A stretch of 64,000 nucleotides of DNA, from the NCBI RefSeq assembly GCF_023544465.1, contig NZ_JALPVL010000002.1, positions 558,001 through 622,000 on the forward strand, given 5' to 3'. Position 1 is the stretch's first letter; each line of letters starts with the position of its first letter. Below are positions 17,842-25,491 of the stretch, piece by piece. Source of the stretch: Paractinoplanes maris (GTDB lineage: Bacteria; Actinomycetota; Actinomycetes; Mycobacteriales; Micromonosporaceae). Below the pieces are notes generated by a model that was given only the letters and a program-made list of their open reading frames with translations, was not told the origin of the DNA and made no database searches. The position numbers and the translations under genes were made by a program.

Positions 17842-17940
17842 CCGCGCCCGCCCTCTCGACCTTCGTTCGCCACCGAGTTGTACACCGCGGCGGTGAACTC
17901 GGTTCGACCGGGCATTGGCGAGCACTGTGCAGAATAAGAA

Positions 17941-17975
17941 CGATGCCCGGTCCCCCTCGCCGGGACCGGGCATCG
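17941..17975 (-). terminator. Hairpin terminator downstream of the neprosin-family gene
   Basis: CGATGCCCGGTCCC (17941-17954) pairs perfectly with GGGACCGGGCATCG (17962-17975) over 14 bp with a 7-nt loop. It separates the secreted protein gene from the sigma-factor gene. There is no long U-tract. Confidence 0.7.
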
Positions 17976-17991
17976 CGTCACATGTCGGACC

Positions 17992-19131
17992 TCAGTCCTT
18001 ACAACCCGTCTCTCCCGGGCCGCCGTAGCGGAACGACCGGGTCGAATCCTTCACCGGGAGGACGTTGTAGATGCTGACCGGCGTCGGCCGCATGAAGAGG
18101 CTGACCGGCGGGCCGTCGACAAATCCGACGCTCGACATCCGCGCCGCCGCGTTGTCGTCGGTCGGGATCGTGCCGTTGCCCATCGCGGTGCACGGCTTGG
18201 CCCGGGTCGCCGCCACCTCGCCGAAGACCTGGACGAAACCGGAGCGGTTGAACGTGATGCCCTGGTCGTTCCAGATCTTCTCGGGGAAGTAACCGACCCA
18301 CTCGGAGTCGTATGCGACCCACCAGGCGTCCTTGAAATACTGGATGCCGAATTTCTTGGTGACGCCGTAGGTCAGCGTGTCGCCGGGCTTGACGCTCGTG
18401 CTGACCTGCTGGAAACCGCAGGTGTTGTAGCAGGTCGGCTCGTCGTTGACCCAGTGGAAGACGAACAGGTGCGGGTCGTCGTCGCCGTTGACCAGGCGGT
18501 CGACCGTCCAGCCGATCTCGACGATCTGCTTCTTGTCGGCCGACTGGAGCGCGACCTCGGCCAGCGAGTGGTAATCGTTCTTGTACAGATCGGGCTTGGC
18601 GATCGTCACGTTGGAGAAGATGCCGGTGGTGTCGGCGGCCTGCGACCCGACGTTGTAGAAGTACTTGACCTTGTTGTCCTCGGCCTTCACGCCCAGCGGT
18701 TTCGGCGGCACGGCGTCGGTCATCTCCGAGTGCAGCACATCGTTCTTGCCGTTGCTGCGGCCCTTCGGCCCGTATCGCCCGCGGGGCACCAGCGAGCCGC
18801 TGGCGTCCAGCGGCGCCGCCGAGAGCCCCTGCGCCCGCAGAGTGCTGCTGCTCGCGCCGCCGCGGCCCTTCTTGATCTTCCGAGGGCGCTCGCCCCAGGG
18901 CAGGACGGGCGGCGGGGTGAAGTTGGTGACGTCGGCGGCGGGAGTCTCGTCGGCCGCCGGCTCATCACCTGGAGCGTCGGCGGCATCATCGGCGGCAGCC
19001 GCGGACGAGCTCGCCTCGGGCGGGCCGGCGATCTGGTCGGCGCCCGCATTCACTGTGGAAACGACGCCGATGGCGCCGACCACGGCGACCGCTAGGCCGG
19101 CGGCTAGGAGACCGCGGCGTGACTTCAACAC
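17992..19131 (-). CDS. Secreted neprosin-family (DUF239-like) protein
   Basis: The 379-residue protein starts at GTG 19131, with GAGGAC upstream. A signal peptide (LLAAGLAVAVVGAIGVVSTV) is followed by an Ala/Pro/Asp-rich linker (about residues 35-75) and then the neprosin core. Features of that core are QIVEIGWTVD, PHLFVFHWVNDEPTCYNTCG, DAWWVAYDSEWVGYFPEKIW and VQVFGEVAA. Plant neprosins are glutamic prolyl endopeptidases whose two catalytic Glu residues lie in this domain. The Glu of FGEVA and an upstream Glu (EIGWT or DSEW) are candidates here, but I cannot assign them with certainty. Four Cys near the core and C-terminus (TCYNTC, KPCTA, TGCKD) may form disulfides. Role: extracellular proteolysis or wall-associated protein; unproven. 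Confidence 0.72.
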   Translation of the reverse strand: MLKSRRGLLAAGLAVAVVGAIGVVSTVNAGADQIAGPPEASSSAAAADDAADAPGDEPAADETPAADVTNFTPPPVLPWGERPRKIKKGRGGASSSTLRAQGLSAAPLDASGSLVPRGRYGPKGRSNGKNDVLHSEMTDAVPPKPLGVKAEDNKVKYFYNVGSQAADTTGIFSNVTIAKPDLYKNDYHSLAEVALQSADKKQIVEIGWTVDRLVNGDDDPHLFVFHWVNDEPTCYNTCGFQQVSTSVKPGDTLTYGVTKKFGIQYFKDAWWVAYDSEWVGYFPEKIWNDQGITFNRSGFVQVFGEVAATRAKPCTAMGNGTIPTDDNAAARMSSVGFVDGPPVSLFMRPTPVSIYNVLPVKDSTRSFRYGGPGETGCKD

Positions 19132-19770
19132 GTGTCCGTCCTCGTTGATCGGGGGGAGTCGGAGGAGGGGGCGAGGCTGCCTCCGGCACCGGTTCTCGGC
19201 GGCGAAGTCACCATATAGCTTTCTCGATTGCCGAGCGCCTGCGCAGCGTGATTTCCGCCTTAACGGCTGACGCGGTGAACCGATCCGGTGATGGTTCGGT
19301 GCAGTTTGTTTACGCAGCGTATTGGCATGACTCCGGAGGGCCGCACGAGTCCCTTGTGGGGAAAGAGGCTAACCGCCATGAGGTTCTTTCAGGTGGGGCG
19401 AGCGGGCAGCCCCTTGATCGATCCTGGCGGCCTGCGCCTCTGCCCTGCTCAGGCACGGAAAGCCTGGCGGCCGACGGAGTTCGGGGAACGAGGCGGCGAC
19501 ATGAATCGACATACCGACGGGTAGATTATTGACGCAACGTGACTTCAGGTAAGGGAATAGCGGGCCACCTGTCCGGATATATCCGCATCAGCGACCGACG
19601 ATCTTGCACGGTGCGGAGCGATTGCCGGTCAAGTTGGCGCGCTTTCCCGAGTCGATCAACTAATGGACCGGAAATACGTCGCCATTTGTTCCGCCGCCCC
19701 GCGGCGAGGGAGCGGGGCGGTGCTCTCAGATCCTGGACGTCGTTTGACGATCTCCCCCCGCCCCGCCAGC
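19132..19770. other. Long intergenic stretch without a convincing gene
   Basis: About 640 bp separate the neprosin gene from the leader peptide. GC content drops locally and stop codons occur in all frames. A 48-codon reading (ATG 19378 to TAG 19524, beginning MRFFQVGRAG) has AAAGAGG upstream but atypical third positions, and I do not recognise it. The rest may hold promoter and UTR sequence or an unknown RNA. I see no riboswitch family that I recognise here. Confidence 0.35.
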
Positions 19771-19860
19771 ATGGTGACCATGCAGCGGATGGGTACCCCT
19801 CTCATCGCCGACCTGGCGATCGATCTGGCGCACTGCGCCAGCGCCTGCTGTCCCAGCTGA
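19771..19860 (+). CDS. Putative cysteine-sensing leader peptide (29 aa)
   Basis: This short reading frame ends HCASACCPS, with three Cys codons within the last eight codons. A DL-x-x-x-S-A-C-like tail is typical of the small actinobacterial leader peptides placed before sulfur-metabolism genes, where ribosome stalling at Cys codons controls downstream expression. It lies 135 bp upstream of the cysteine dioxygenase gene on the same strand. Function is inferred from composition and position. No Shine-Dalgarno is obvious, and an internal ATG at 19780 could also serve. Confidence 0.55.
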   Translation: MVTMQRMGTPLIADLAIDLAHCASACCPS

Positions 19861-19953
19861 CCAGCACCTTCCGCGCGATTTCCGACATCGCGCGCCCCTG
19901 ATCGGCCGACCTCCCGCCACGCTCGCCGCTCAGGCGGTACTGTGGCCCTTAAC

Positions 19954-19970
19954 CTACTGGACTGATAGGC
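19954..19970. promoter_or_regulatory. Inverted repeat CCTA-N9-TAGG upstream of cysteine dioxygenase
   Basis: The 17-bp element CCTACTGGACTGATAGG, with perfect 4-bp outer arms and partly matching inner bases, lies 25 bp before the GTG at 19996. Candidate -10 sequences (CAATGT or TATATA) follow directly, so a bound regulator would overlap the promoter. Rrf2-like or other sulfur regulators are possible binders; this is inference. Confidence 0.45.
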
Positions 19971-19995
19971 AATGTATATAAAGCGAGGAGCTTCC

Positions 19996-20469
19996 GTGAC
20001 TGTCGTCGACACCCGTCTCGACCATCTCGCCGTGGCCACGCGCTTCGCCGCCGCCCCGGGCGAGTGGCCGGTGGTCCCGCGGTACAACCCCGTCGACCGC
20101 TGGTATCACCGCCTGCACGTCGCCGACGACCACGAGGTCTGGCTGCTGACCTGGCTGCCCGGTCAGGGCACCGAGTGGCACGACCACGGCGGCTCGGCCG
20201 GCGCGTTCCACGTCTTCGGCGGCACCCTCACCGAGGACACCGTGGCCGTCACCGACGGCCGTCCGCCCCGGGTCACCTCCCGCGAGCTGGGTGAGGGCGC
20301 CGGCCGCCGGTTCGGGAGCCACCACGTGCACCGGATGACCAACCGGTCGCACCAGCCCGCCGTCAGCATCCACGTCTACGGTCCGGCGCTGACCACGATG
20401 ACCAAGTACCGCCTCGGCGCCGGCGGCCTCGAGACCCTCACCATCGAGCGGGCCGGTGCGCAATGGTGA
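19996..20469 (+). CDS. Cysteine dioxygenase-type thiol dioxygenase
   Basis: The 157-residue cupin starts at GTG 19996 behind GAGGAG. The metal-binding His pair lies in EWHDHGGSAGAFHVFGGTL and the third His in the GSHHVHRMTN segment, matching the 3-His iron site of cysteine dioxygenases. The family oxidises L-cysteine (or 3-mercaptopropionate) to the sulfinate using O2 in the cytoplasm. It overlaps the rhodanese gene by 7 bp; this pairing is common in actinobacteria and suggests disposal of cysteine sulfur. The upstream leader peptide and inverted repeat point to sulfur- or cysteine-dependent control. Substrate preference (Cys versus 3-mercaptopropionate) is not settled by sequence. Confidence 0.85.
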   Translation: MTVVDTRLDHLAVATRFAAAPGEWPVVPRYNPVDRWYHRLHVADDHEVWLLTWLPGQGTEWHDHGGSAGAFHVFGGTLTEDTVAVTDGRPPRVTSRELGEGAGRRFGSHHVHRMTNRSHQPAVSIHVYGPALTTMTKYRLGAGGLETLTIERAGAQW

Positions 20470-20864
20470 CCGTCGCCCCGCCCGGCTCGCTGAGCATCGA
20501 CCAGATCCTGGCCAACGCGCGCGCCCGCCTGACCCGGGTCGGCCCCCGCGAGACCGCCGCGGCGCTGGGCCGCGGCGCGGTCCTCATCGACATCCGGCCG
20601 GCCGCCCAGCGCGCCGAGTTCGGCGAGATCCCCGGTGCCGTCGTCATCGAGCGCAACGTCCTCGAGTGGCGGCTCGACCCCCGCAGCGAGGCCCGGCTGC
20701 CCTTCGCGGGCAGCTACGACCTCGAGGTGATCGTGACCTGCCAGGAGGGCTACACCAGCAGCCTGGCCGCCGCGGCCCTGCTCGACCTGGGCCTCTGGCG
20801 CGCCACCGACCTGGCCGGTGGCTTCGCCGCCTGGCAGGCGGCCGGTCTGCCGACGATCTCCTGA
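20463..20864 (+). CDS. Single-domain rhodanese-like sulfurtransferase
   Basis: The 133-residue protein begins at ATG 20463, inside the end of the dioxygenase gene. It has the rhodanese fold markers VLIDIRPAAQRAEFGEIPGA and the active-site loop TCQEGYTSS with persulfide-forming Cys93. The domain ends with DLAGGFAAWQAAGLP. It transfers sulfane sulfur between thiols, cyanide or other acceptors. Its tight coupling with the dioxygenase suggests handling of sulfur species released in cysteine catabolism. Confidence 0.85.
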   Translation: MVTVAPPGSLSIDQILANARARLTRVGPRETAAALGRGAVLIDIRPAAQRAEFGEIPGAVVIERNVLEWRLDPRSEARLPFAGSYDLEVIVTCQEGYTSSLAAAALLDLGLWRATDLAGGFAAWQAAGLPTIS

Positions 20865-20962
20865 CGACTTCCCGGCTCCGCCGAGCAGCTCGGACGGGTA
20901 CGCGACACCCCCGTCCTGAGATAAGTCGACGTCCCCCATAGTTGATCGCACCGTCCAGTGTT

Positions 20963-20968
20963 GATACT
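20963..20968 (+). promoter_or_regulatory. Candidate -10 of a leaderless promoter (GGDEF gene)
   Basis: GATACT lies 6 nt before the ATG at 20975, with no Shine-Dalgarno. The spacing matches the other leaderless candidates in this window. Confidence 0.35.
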
Positions 20969-20974
20969 GGGACG

Positions 20975-22531
20975 ATGGAGGGCGAGATCGATGCGGGTGC
21001 GCGCCTGCCGGTGCCGGTCACGGTGTTCGGTCCGCTGCACCTGCTGGCGCTCCGCGTCCACCGCCTGGCCGACACCGGCCACGGTCATGAGGCGCTGATC
21101 GCGGCCGACGCCTATCTCGCCATCGCCCACGCCGTGGGTGACGACCGCACCGTCCCGTTCCTGGTGCAGGGTCAGATGTATGCCAACCTCCACATGGGAC
21201 GGCTGACCGAGGCCACCGAGCTCGGCGAGCGGTTGCTCCGGCTGCAGCAGGAGTCCGGCTCGGCGCTCGGCGAGGCCAAGGTCCTCTGCGATCTGGCCCA
21301 GGTCGACGTCCTTCGCGGGCGGTATTTCCTGGCCATGCGCAACCTGGCCCGGGCCGCCGTCCTGCTCGATCAGCCCTACACCGATGTCGACCGGCGCATC
21401 TCGGCCCTGTGCTCGTTCGCCGAGGCGGCGACGGCCGCCGAGATGTACGAGACCGCGGCCACCACCTACGAGCAGCTCAGCATCGCCCACGCCGGCTTCG
21501 GCCTGGTGCACGCGGCCACGCTGCTGCACTGGGGCCTGCGGCTCGGCCACGTCGGCCGGCACGACGAGGGCGCGAACCGGTTGCGGCGCAGCGCCGAGAT
21601 CACCCGGCGTCAGGTCGAGCAGCGCCCCGACGACATGGTCGCGGGCGCGATGCTGGCCCTGGCCCTGGCCAAGCTGGGCGACGTGGTGCCGGCCGAGAAA
21701 CTGGCCCGCGAGGCGGTGATGCCGCTGCGCCAGGCCGAGAACTACCGGTACGCCCGGATGGCTCACCTGGCCCTCGGCATCAGCCTGCGCACCCAGGGCG
21801 CGCTGGCCGAGGCCCGGACCGAGTTCGTGGCCGCCCGTGAGCTGTGCATGTTCGGTCCGCGCCCCGACGAGAAACCGGTCATCCGGTTCGAGATGGCGCT
21901 GACCGCGCTGGCCACCGACGACGGCCAGGCCGGGCGGGACATGTTCGAGGCGGTCGAGGGCCAGACCCGCGAACTCTGGCGGCTCCGCATGCAGCGACTG
22001 GCCATGCTGCGCCAGGCCCGCCAGCGCGAGGAGTCCGAGGCCGCCCGGGCCCGGGCCGAGCGCGAGGTGCTGCGGGATCCGCTCACCGGGCTGGACAACC
22101 GGCGCCGCTTCGACCTGTTGATGGACCGCATCGACCGCGGGCGGGTCCGGACCCCGCTGGTGCTGCTGCTCGTCGACGTCGACCACTTCAAGGCCATCAA
22201 CGACGCGTATTCGCACGTCACCGGCGACCGCGCGCTGCGCGAGGTGGCCCGCATCCTGCGCGCCCACTGCCGCGCCGAGGACATCCCGGTCCGTTACGCG
22301 GGTGACGAGTTCACCGTCTTTCTCCACGGTGATCTGGCCGTCGGCCGCGAGGTGGCCGAGCGCATCCGAGCCGCCGTGGCCCGCACCGACATCCTCCCCG
22401 GCGTCCGGATCACGGTCAGCGTCGGCCTGGCCGTGCTGGCCGAGGGCATGTCCGGCGAGACGCTCTTCCGCGCGGCCGACGATCGTCTCTACGCGGCCAA
22501 GTGGAGTGGCCGCAACACCATCGCGTCATAG
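20975..22531 (+). CDS. TPR-containing GGDEF protein (putative diguanylate cyclase)
   Basis: The 518-residue soluble protein has an N-terminal helical repeat region (about residues 20-350) with TPR-like periodicity, a short coiled linker, and a C-terminal GGDEF domain beginning RDPLTGLDNRRRFD. The signature reads YAGDEF instead of GGDEF; an Ala in the first position is found in some active enzymes. An inhibitory I-site RxxD (RAED) sits exactly five residues upstream. No EAL domain or membrane segment is present. Likely role: cyclic-di-GMP synthesis controlled by protein contacts through the TPR region. Loss of activity cannot be excluded. Its stop overlaps the convergent lipoprotein gene by 6 bp. 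Confidence 0.8.
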   Translation: MEGEIDAGARLPVPVTVFGPLHLLALRVHRLADTGHGHEALIAADAYLAIAHAVGDDRTVPFLVQGQMYANLHMGRLTEATELGERLLRLQQESGSALGEAKVLCDLAQVDVLRGRYFLAMRNLARAAVLLDQPYTDVDRRISALCSFAEAATAAEMYETAATTYEQLSIAHAGFGLVHAATLLHWGLRLGHVGRHDEGANRLRRSAEITRRQVEQRPDDMVAGAMLALALAKLGDVVPAEKLAREAVMPLRQAENYRYARMAHLALGISLRTQGALAEARTEFVAARELCMFGPRPDEKPVIRFEMALTALATDDGQAGRDMFEAVEGQTRELWRLRMQRLAMLRQARQREESEAARARAEREVLRDPLTGLDNRRRFDLLMDRIDRGRVRTPLVLLLVDVDHFKAINDAYSHVTGDRALREVARILRAHCRAEDIPVRYAGDEFTVFLHGDLAVGREVAERIRAAVARTDILPGVRITVSVGLAVLAEGMSGETLFRAADDRLYAAKWSGRNTIAS

Positions 22532-23074
22532 CGGCTTCACGACGTCGGAGCGGCCGCTGTAGAGGCTGCGCGAGTTGTCCGGGCCGCGTGGCGTGTCCGG
22601 GGCGTCGAGCCAGACCACGTACGCCGCTCCGGACTTCAGCCCGCTGATGGTGGCGCTGCCGGTGCATCCACCGGCGGTGGTCACCGTCTTCCACACCGGC
22701 TCGGGCTGAGCGCCGCTGACGATCTCCTGCGGCACGGCGGCGACCCGGTAGACGTTGCCGTAGCGGGCCGGCCACTGCACCTTGAGCGAGCGCGCCGCCG
22801 GCGTCACGATCATCGGGATCAGGACCCGGCCGATGTCCTGGTTCCAGGCGATGGCGCACTGCTCGCTGGTCGGCAGGAACGACACCGGGGGCAGGGCGGG
22901 CGGGAAGGTGCCGGTGCGCTTGGCCACCGTGCTCGGCGTCGCCCGGCCGGGCTCGACGTTCACGTACGCCTCACCGGCCGCCGCCGTGGGGCTCGCGCTG
23001 GTCGACGGGCTCGAGCCGTCGCCGCAGGCGCCCAGCAGGAACGGCAGCACCGCGAGGGCCAGTCCTCGGCGCAT
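22526..23074 (-). CDS. Small secreted lipoprotein, Fn3-like
   Basis: The 182-residue protein has a lipoprotein signal peptide (RRGLALAVLPFLLGACGD, lipidated Cys near residue 17), a Ser/Thr/Ala-rich linker and a beta-rich domain. Elements such as WPARYGNVYRVAAV and ATISGLKSGAAYVVWLDA look like fibronectin-type-III strands. Two Cys (EQCAI, GGCTG) may pair. I do not recognise a specific family, and the function is unknown. It is on the same strand as, and about 100 bp downstream of, the lacI-type gene, but tandem repeats lie between them. Confidence 0.6.
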   Translation of the reverse strand: MRRGLALAVLPFLLGACGDGSSPSTSASPTAAAGEAYVNVEPGRATPSTVAKRTGTFPPALPPVSFLPTSEQCAIAWNQDIGRVLIPMIVTPAARSLKVQWPARYGNVYRVAAVPQEIVSGAQPEPVWKTVTTAGGCTGSATISGLKSGAAYVVWLDAPDTPRGPDNSRSLYSGRSDVVKPL

Positions 23075-23103
23075 CTTCCCCCCTTTCCCTCCCGTTCGGC
23101 GGA

Positions 23104-23190
23104 AAGGCGGCGAGGCTTAGTCGGCCGTCGGTAAGGCGGCGAGGCTTGGTCGGCCGTCGGAAAGGTGGCCGGGCCTAGTCGGGCGGCGGG
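23104..23190. repeat. 29-bp tandem repeat, three copies
   Basis: Units begin AAGGCGGCGAGGCTTAGTCG at 23104, 23133 and 23162, exactly 29 bp apart. The first two differ at two positions and the third is degenerate. The third unit covers the stop codon of the lacI-type gene (TAG, complement of 23175-23177), so the repeat grew out of the gene's 3' end. Confidence 0.75.
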
Positions 23191-24176
23191 CCGGTGGTGC
23201 CCCGGACCACCAGGCGGGGCGGGATCACCACTTCGCGGTGGGCGACCTGCGCGCCGTCGATGCGCTCGACGGCGCGGGCCACGGCCAGCGTCGCCATGGT
23301 GTCGATGTCCTGCGCGACGGTGGTCAGGTCGATGTGCCCAAGCCGGCTGAAGCTGCTGTCGTCATAGCCCACCACGCTGATGTCCTCCGGCACCGTCATC
23401 CCCTCCCGGCGCAGCACGGTGAGCAGGCCGGTGGCGCTCAGGTCGTTGAACATGGTCACCGCGGTCGGCCGGTGGCGGAGCAGCTCACCAGCCGCCCGGG
23501 CTCCGTCGTCCTCGCCGAAACCCCCGGTCACGACCCTTTCGTACGCCTCCAGGCCGTGCCGTCGCATGGCGTCGCGATAGCCCTGGCGCCGTTCCGCCGA
23601 GGAGAGCCAGCGGCCGCCGTCGACGTGCGCGATGTCCCGGTGGCCCAGCGCGACCAGGTGGTCGACCGCGAGGTGCAGCCCCCGCCCGTCGTCGGTGCGC
23701 ACCACGTCGACCTGGCGTTGCCGCACCGTCCGCATCATCGCCACGACCGGCAGCCGCCCGGCCAGCGTGGCCAGCTCGGCCGTCGGGAGCTGCGGGCCCA
23801 GCAGCACCAGGGCGGCGCACCGGTCCTGGAGCAGACCCGCGACCGCCGTCCGCTCGTCGCGCCGCGGAGTGACGGCGCTGAGCGTCAGTTCGTAGCCGAT
23901 CTTCTCCGCCGCGTCGTAGAGACCGGTCAGCAGATCGTCGTGGAACGGGTGCTGCACCCCGAAGACGACGCCGAGCAGCCGGCTCTGCCCGCTGCGCAGG
24001 AGCCGGGCCCGGCTGTCCGGCTGGTAGTCGAGGCGCCGGGCCACTTCGAGCACCCGCGCCCGGGTGGCCGCACTGGCTCCGGGGGCGTCGCGCATCACGA
24101 TCGACACCAGGGCCACCGACACGGAGGCCTCGGCCGCCACGTCGGCCAGTGTCGGCCGTCGTTCTCCCCCGCTCAT
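23175..24176 (-). CDS. LacI-family transcriptional repressor
   Basis: The 333-residue protein has an N-terminal LacI HTH (TLADVAAEASVSVALVSIVM, residues 9-28) with hinge helix SRARLLRSG and a periplasmic-binding-protein-like effector domain (LLGVVFGVQHPFHDDLLTGL, GYDDSSFSRLGHIDLTTV). It is divergent from an MFS exporter gene. Two identical 14-bp palindromes fill the 73-bp gap, so it very likely represses both genes. Its own start ATG 24176 has TAGATT 8 nt upstream on the minus strand, consistent with a leaderless mRNA. The inducer is unknown; the regulated gene is an exporter rather than a sugar enzyme. Confidence 0.88.
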   Translation of the reverse strand: MSGGERRPTLADVAAEASVSVALVSIVMRDAPGASAATRARVLEVARRLDYQPDSRARLLRSGQSRLLGVVFGVQHPFHDDLLTGLYDAAEKIGYELTLSAVTPRRDERTAVAGLLQDRCAALVLLGPQLPTAELATLAGRLPVVAMMRTVRQRQVDVVRTDDGRGLHLAVDHLVALGHRDIAHVDGGRWLSSAERRQGYRDAMRRHGLEAYERVVTGGFGEDDGARAAGELLRHRPTAVTMFNDLSATGLLTVLRREGMTVPEDISVVGYDDSSFSRLGHIDLTTVAQDIDTMATLAVARAVERIDGAQVAHREVVIPPRLVVRGTTGPPPD

Positions 24177-24184
24177 GTCACCGG

Positions 24185-24190
24185 AATCTA
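24185..24190 (-). promoter_or_regulatory. Candidate -10 of a leaderless promoter (lacI-type gene)
   Basis: TAGATT on the minus strand lies 8 nt before the ATG at 24176. The palindrome at 24201-24214 sits just upstream of it, in the -35 to -10 region. Confidence 0.4.
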
Positions 24191-24200
24191 CCTGTGATCA

Positions 24201-24214
24201 CTAGAACGTTCTAG
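24201..24214. promoter_or_regulatory. LacI-type operator 1 (CTAGAACGTTCTAG)
   Basis: A perfect 14-bp palindrome with the central CG step typical of LacI-family operators. It is identical to the second copy 25 bp away, between the divergent lacI-type and MFS genes. Confidence 0.8.
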
Positions 24215-24225
24215 GGTGGCGTGCC

Positions 24226-24239
24226 CTAGAACGTTCTAG
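24226..24239. promoter_or_regulatory. LacI-type operator 2 (CTAGAACGTTCTAG), overlapping the MFS -10
   Basis: The second perfect copy of the palindrome. A TAGAGT hexamer (24237-24242) overlaps its end and lies 7 nt before the GTG at 24250, so repressor binding would directly block the promoter of the exporter gene. Confidence 0.8.
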
Positions 24240-24249
24240 AGTCGAACGG

Positions 24250-25485
24250 GTGGAGAACCTCACCGCCGGCCGCCGCTGGGCGGCCCTGCTGGCCCTGGCC
24301 CTGGGCGGCTTCGGCCTCGGCCTGACCGAGTTCGTGGCCATGGGCCTGCTGCCCGACCTGGCGCAGGACCTGCTGCCCGAGGCGTATGCCCGCTCGGCGC
24401 CGGACGCGGTGGCCACGGCGGGCTGGATGATCACGGTTTACGCCCTCGGCGTGGTCGTCGGGGCACCCACGATCGCCGCTCTGACCGCCCGGCTGCCGCG
24501 CCGCCGCCTGGTGATTCTTCTGCTCACGCTGTTCGTCACCGGCACGGTCGCCTCGGCTCTGGCCCCGACCTTCGCCCTGGTGCTGACCGGCCGGTTCGTG
24601 GCCGCCCTGGCCCACGGCGCCTATTTCGGCGCCGCCGGCCTGCTGGCCGCCTCGATGCTGGGCCCCGGCAGCCAGGGCAAGGGCTTCGCCGTCGTGCTGG
24701 GTGGGCTGACCGCCGCCAACGTCTTCGGCGTCCCGTTGATCACCGCGCTGGGTCAGGCGGCCGGCTGGCGCGCGGCCTATCTGGCGGTGGCCGCTGTCTT
24801 CGCCTTCACGCTGCTTTTCGTGTTGTTCACCGTGCCCGAGGTGGCCGCCGCCCCGGGCGGCTCGCCCCGCGCCGAGCTGGCCGCCTTCAAGTCCCCGCAC
24901 GTGTGGCTGGCCGCCGCGGTGGCCGCCGTCGGTTTCGGCGGCTTCTTCGCCGTGAACAGCTACATCGCCCCGGTCACGACCCACGTGACCGGTCTCGCCG
25001 AGTCGTGGGTGCCGTGGGTGCTGGCCGTCATGGGCATCGGCATGACGCTCGGCAACGCGGTGGGTGGCTTGACCGCCGACCGCAACCTGCGGCGCAGCAT
25101 CCTGCTGGGCTTCGTCGCCATGATCAGCACGATCACGCTGTTCGGCATCGTCGCCGCGCACCCGGTCGGCCTCTTCGCCGGCGCGTTCCTGGTCGGCTTC
25201 GCCGCCCTCTTCATCGGCCCGGCCCTGCAGGCCCGCCTGATCGCCGTGGCGCCCGGCGCCCAGCTCATGGGGGCCGCGGTCAATCAGTCCGCCTCGAATG
25301 TCGCCAACAGCGCCGGGGCCGCCCTGGGCGGCGTCGTGATCGCCGCCGGCTGGGGCTACCTCTCCTCGGTGTGGATCGGCGTGGCCCTCGCCGTCTCCGG
25401 CCTCGCCCTCGCTGTCCTCAGCTTCCGCCTGGACCACCATCGCGCTCCGGACGAGGCCGCGCGCCCCGAGCCGGTCACGGTCTGA
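24250..25485 (+). CDS. DHA1-type MFS exporter (AraJ/Cmx-like)
   Basis: The 411-residue protein has 12 predicted membrane segments. It opens with WAALLALALGGFGLGLTEFVAMGLLP, the TEF motif typical of the AraJ/YdhP/Cmx group of drug or sugar effluxers. The motif-A-like loop LTARLPRRRLVI follows TM2, and NQSASNVANSAGAALGG is in TM11. The GTG start has no Shine-Dalgarno but a TAGAGT -10 7 nt upstream, inside a LacI operator. Substrate unknown; control by the divergent LacI protein is strongly suggested by the twin palindromes. Confidence 0.85.
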   Translation: MENLTAGRRWAALLALALGGFGLGLTEFVAMGLLPDLAQDLLPEAYARSAPDAVATAGWMITVYALGVVVGAPTIAALTARLPRRRLVILLLTLFVTGTVASALAPTFALVLTGRFVAALAHGAYFGAAGLLAASMLGPGSQGKGFAVVLGGLTAANVFGVPLITALGQAAGWRAAYLAVAAVFAFTLLFVLFTVPEVAAAPGGSPRAELAAFKSPHVWLAAAVAAVGFGGFFAVNSYIAPVTTHVTGLAESWVPWVLAVMGIGMTLGNAVGGLTADRNLRRSILLGFVAMISTITLFGIVAAHPVGLFAGAFLVGFAALFIGPALQARLIAVAPGAQLMGAAVNQSASNVANSAGAALGGVVIAAGWGYLSSVWIGVALAVSGLALAVLSFRLDHHRAPDEAARPEPVTV

Positions 25486-25491
25486 GCCGGC

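Noticed and set aside
19378..19524. 48-codon frame in the long intergenic region
   Set aside because: It has weak initiation signals, mixed third-position composition and no recognisable motif. It is mentioned only in the description of the region.
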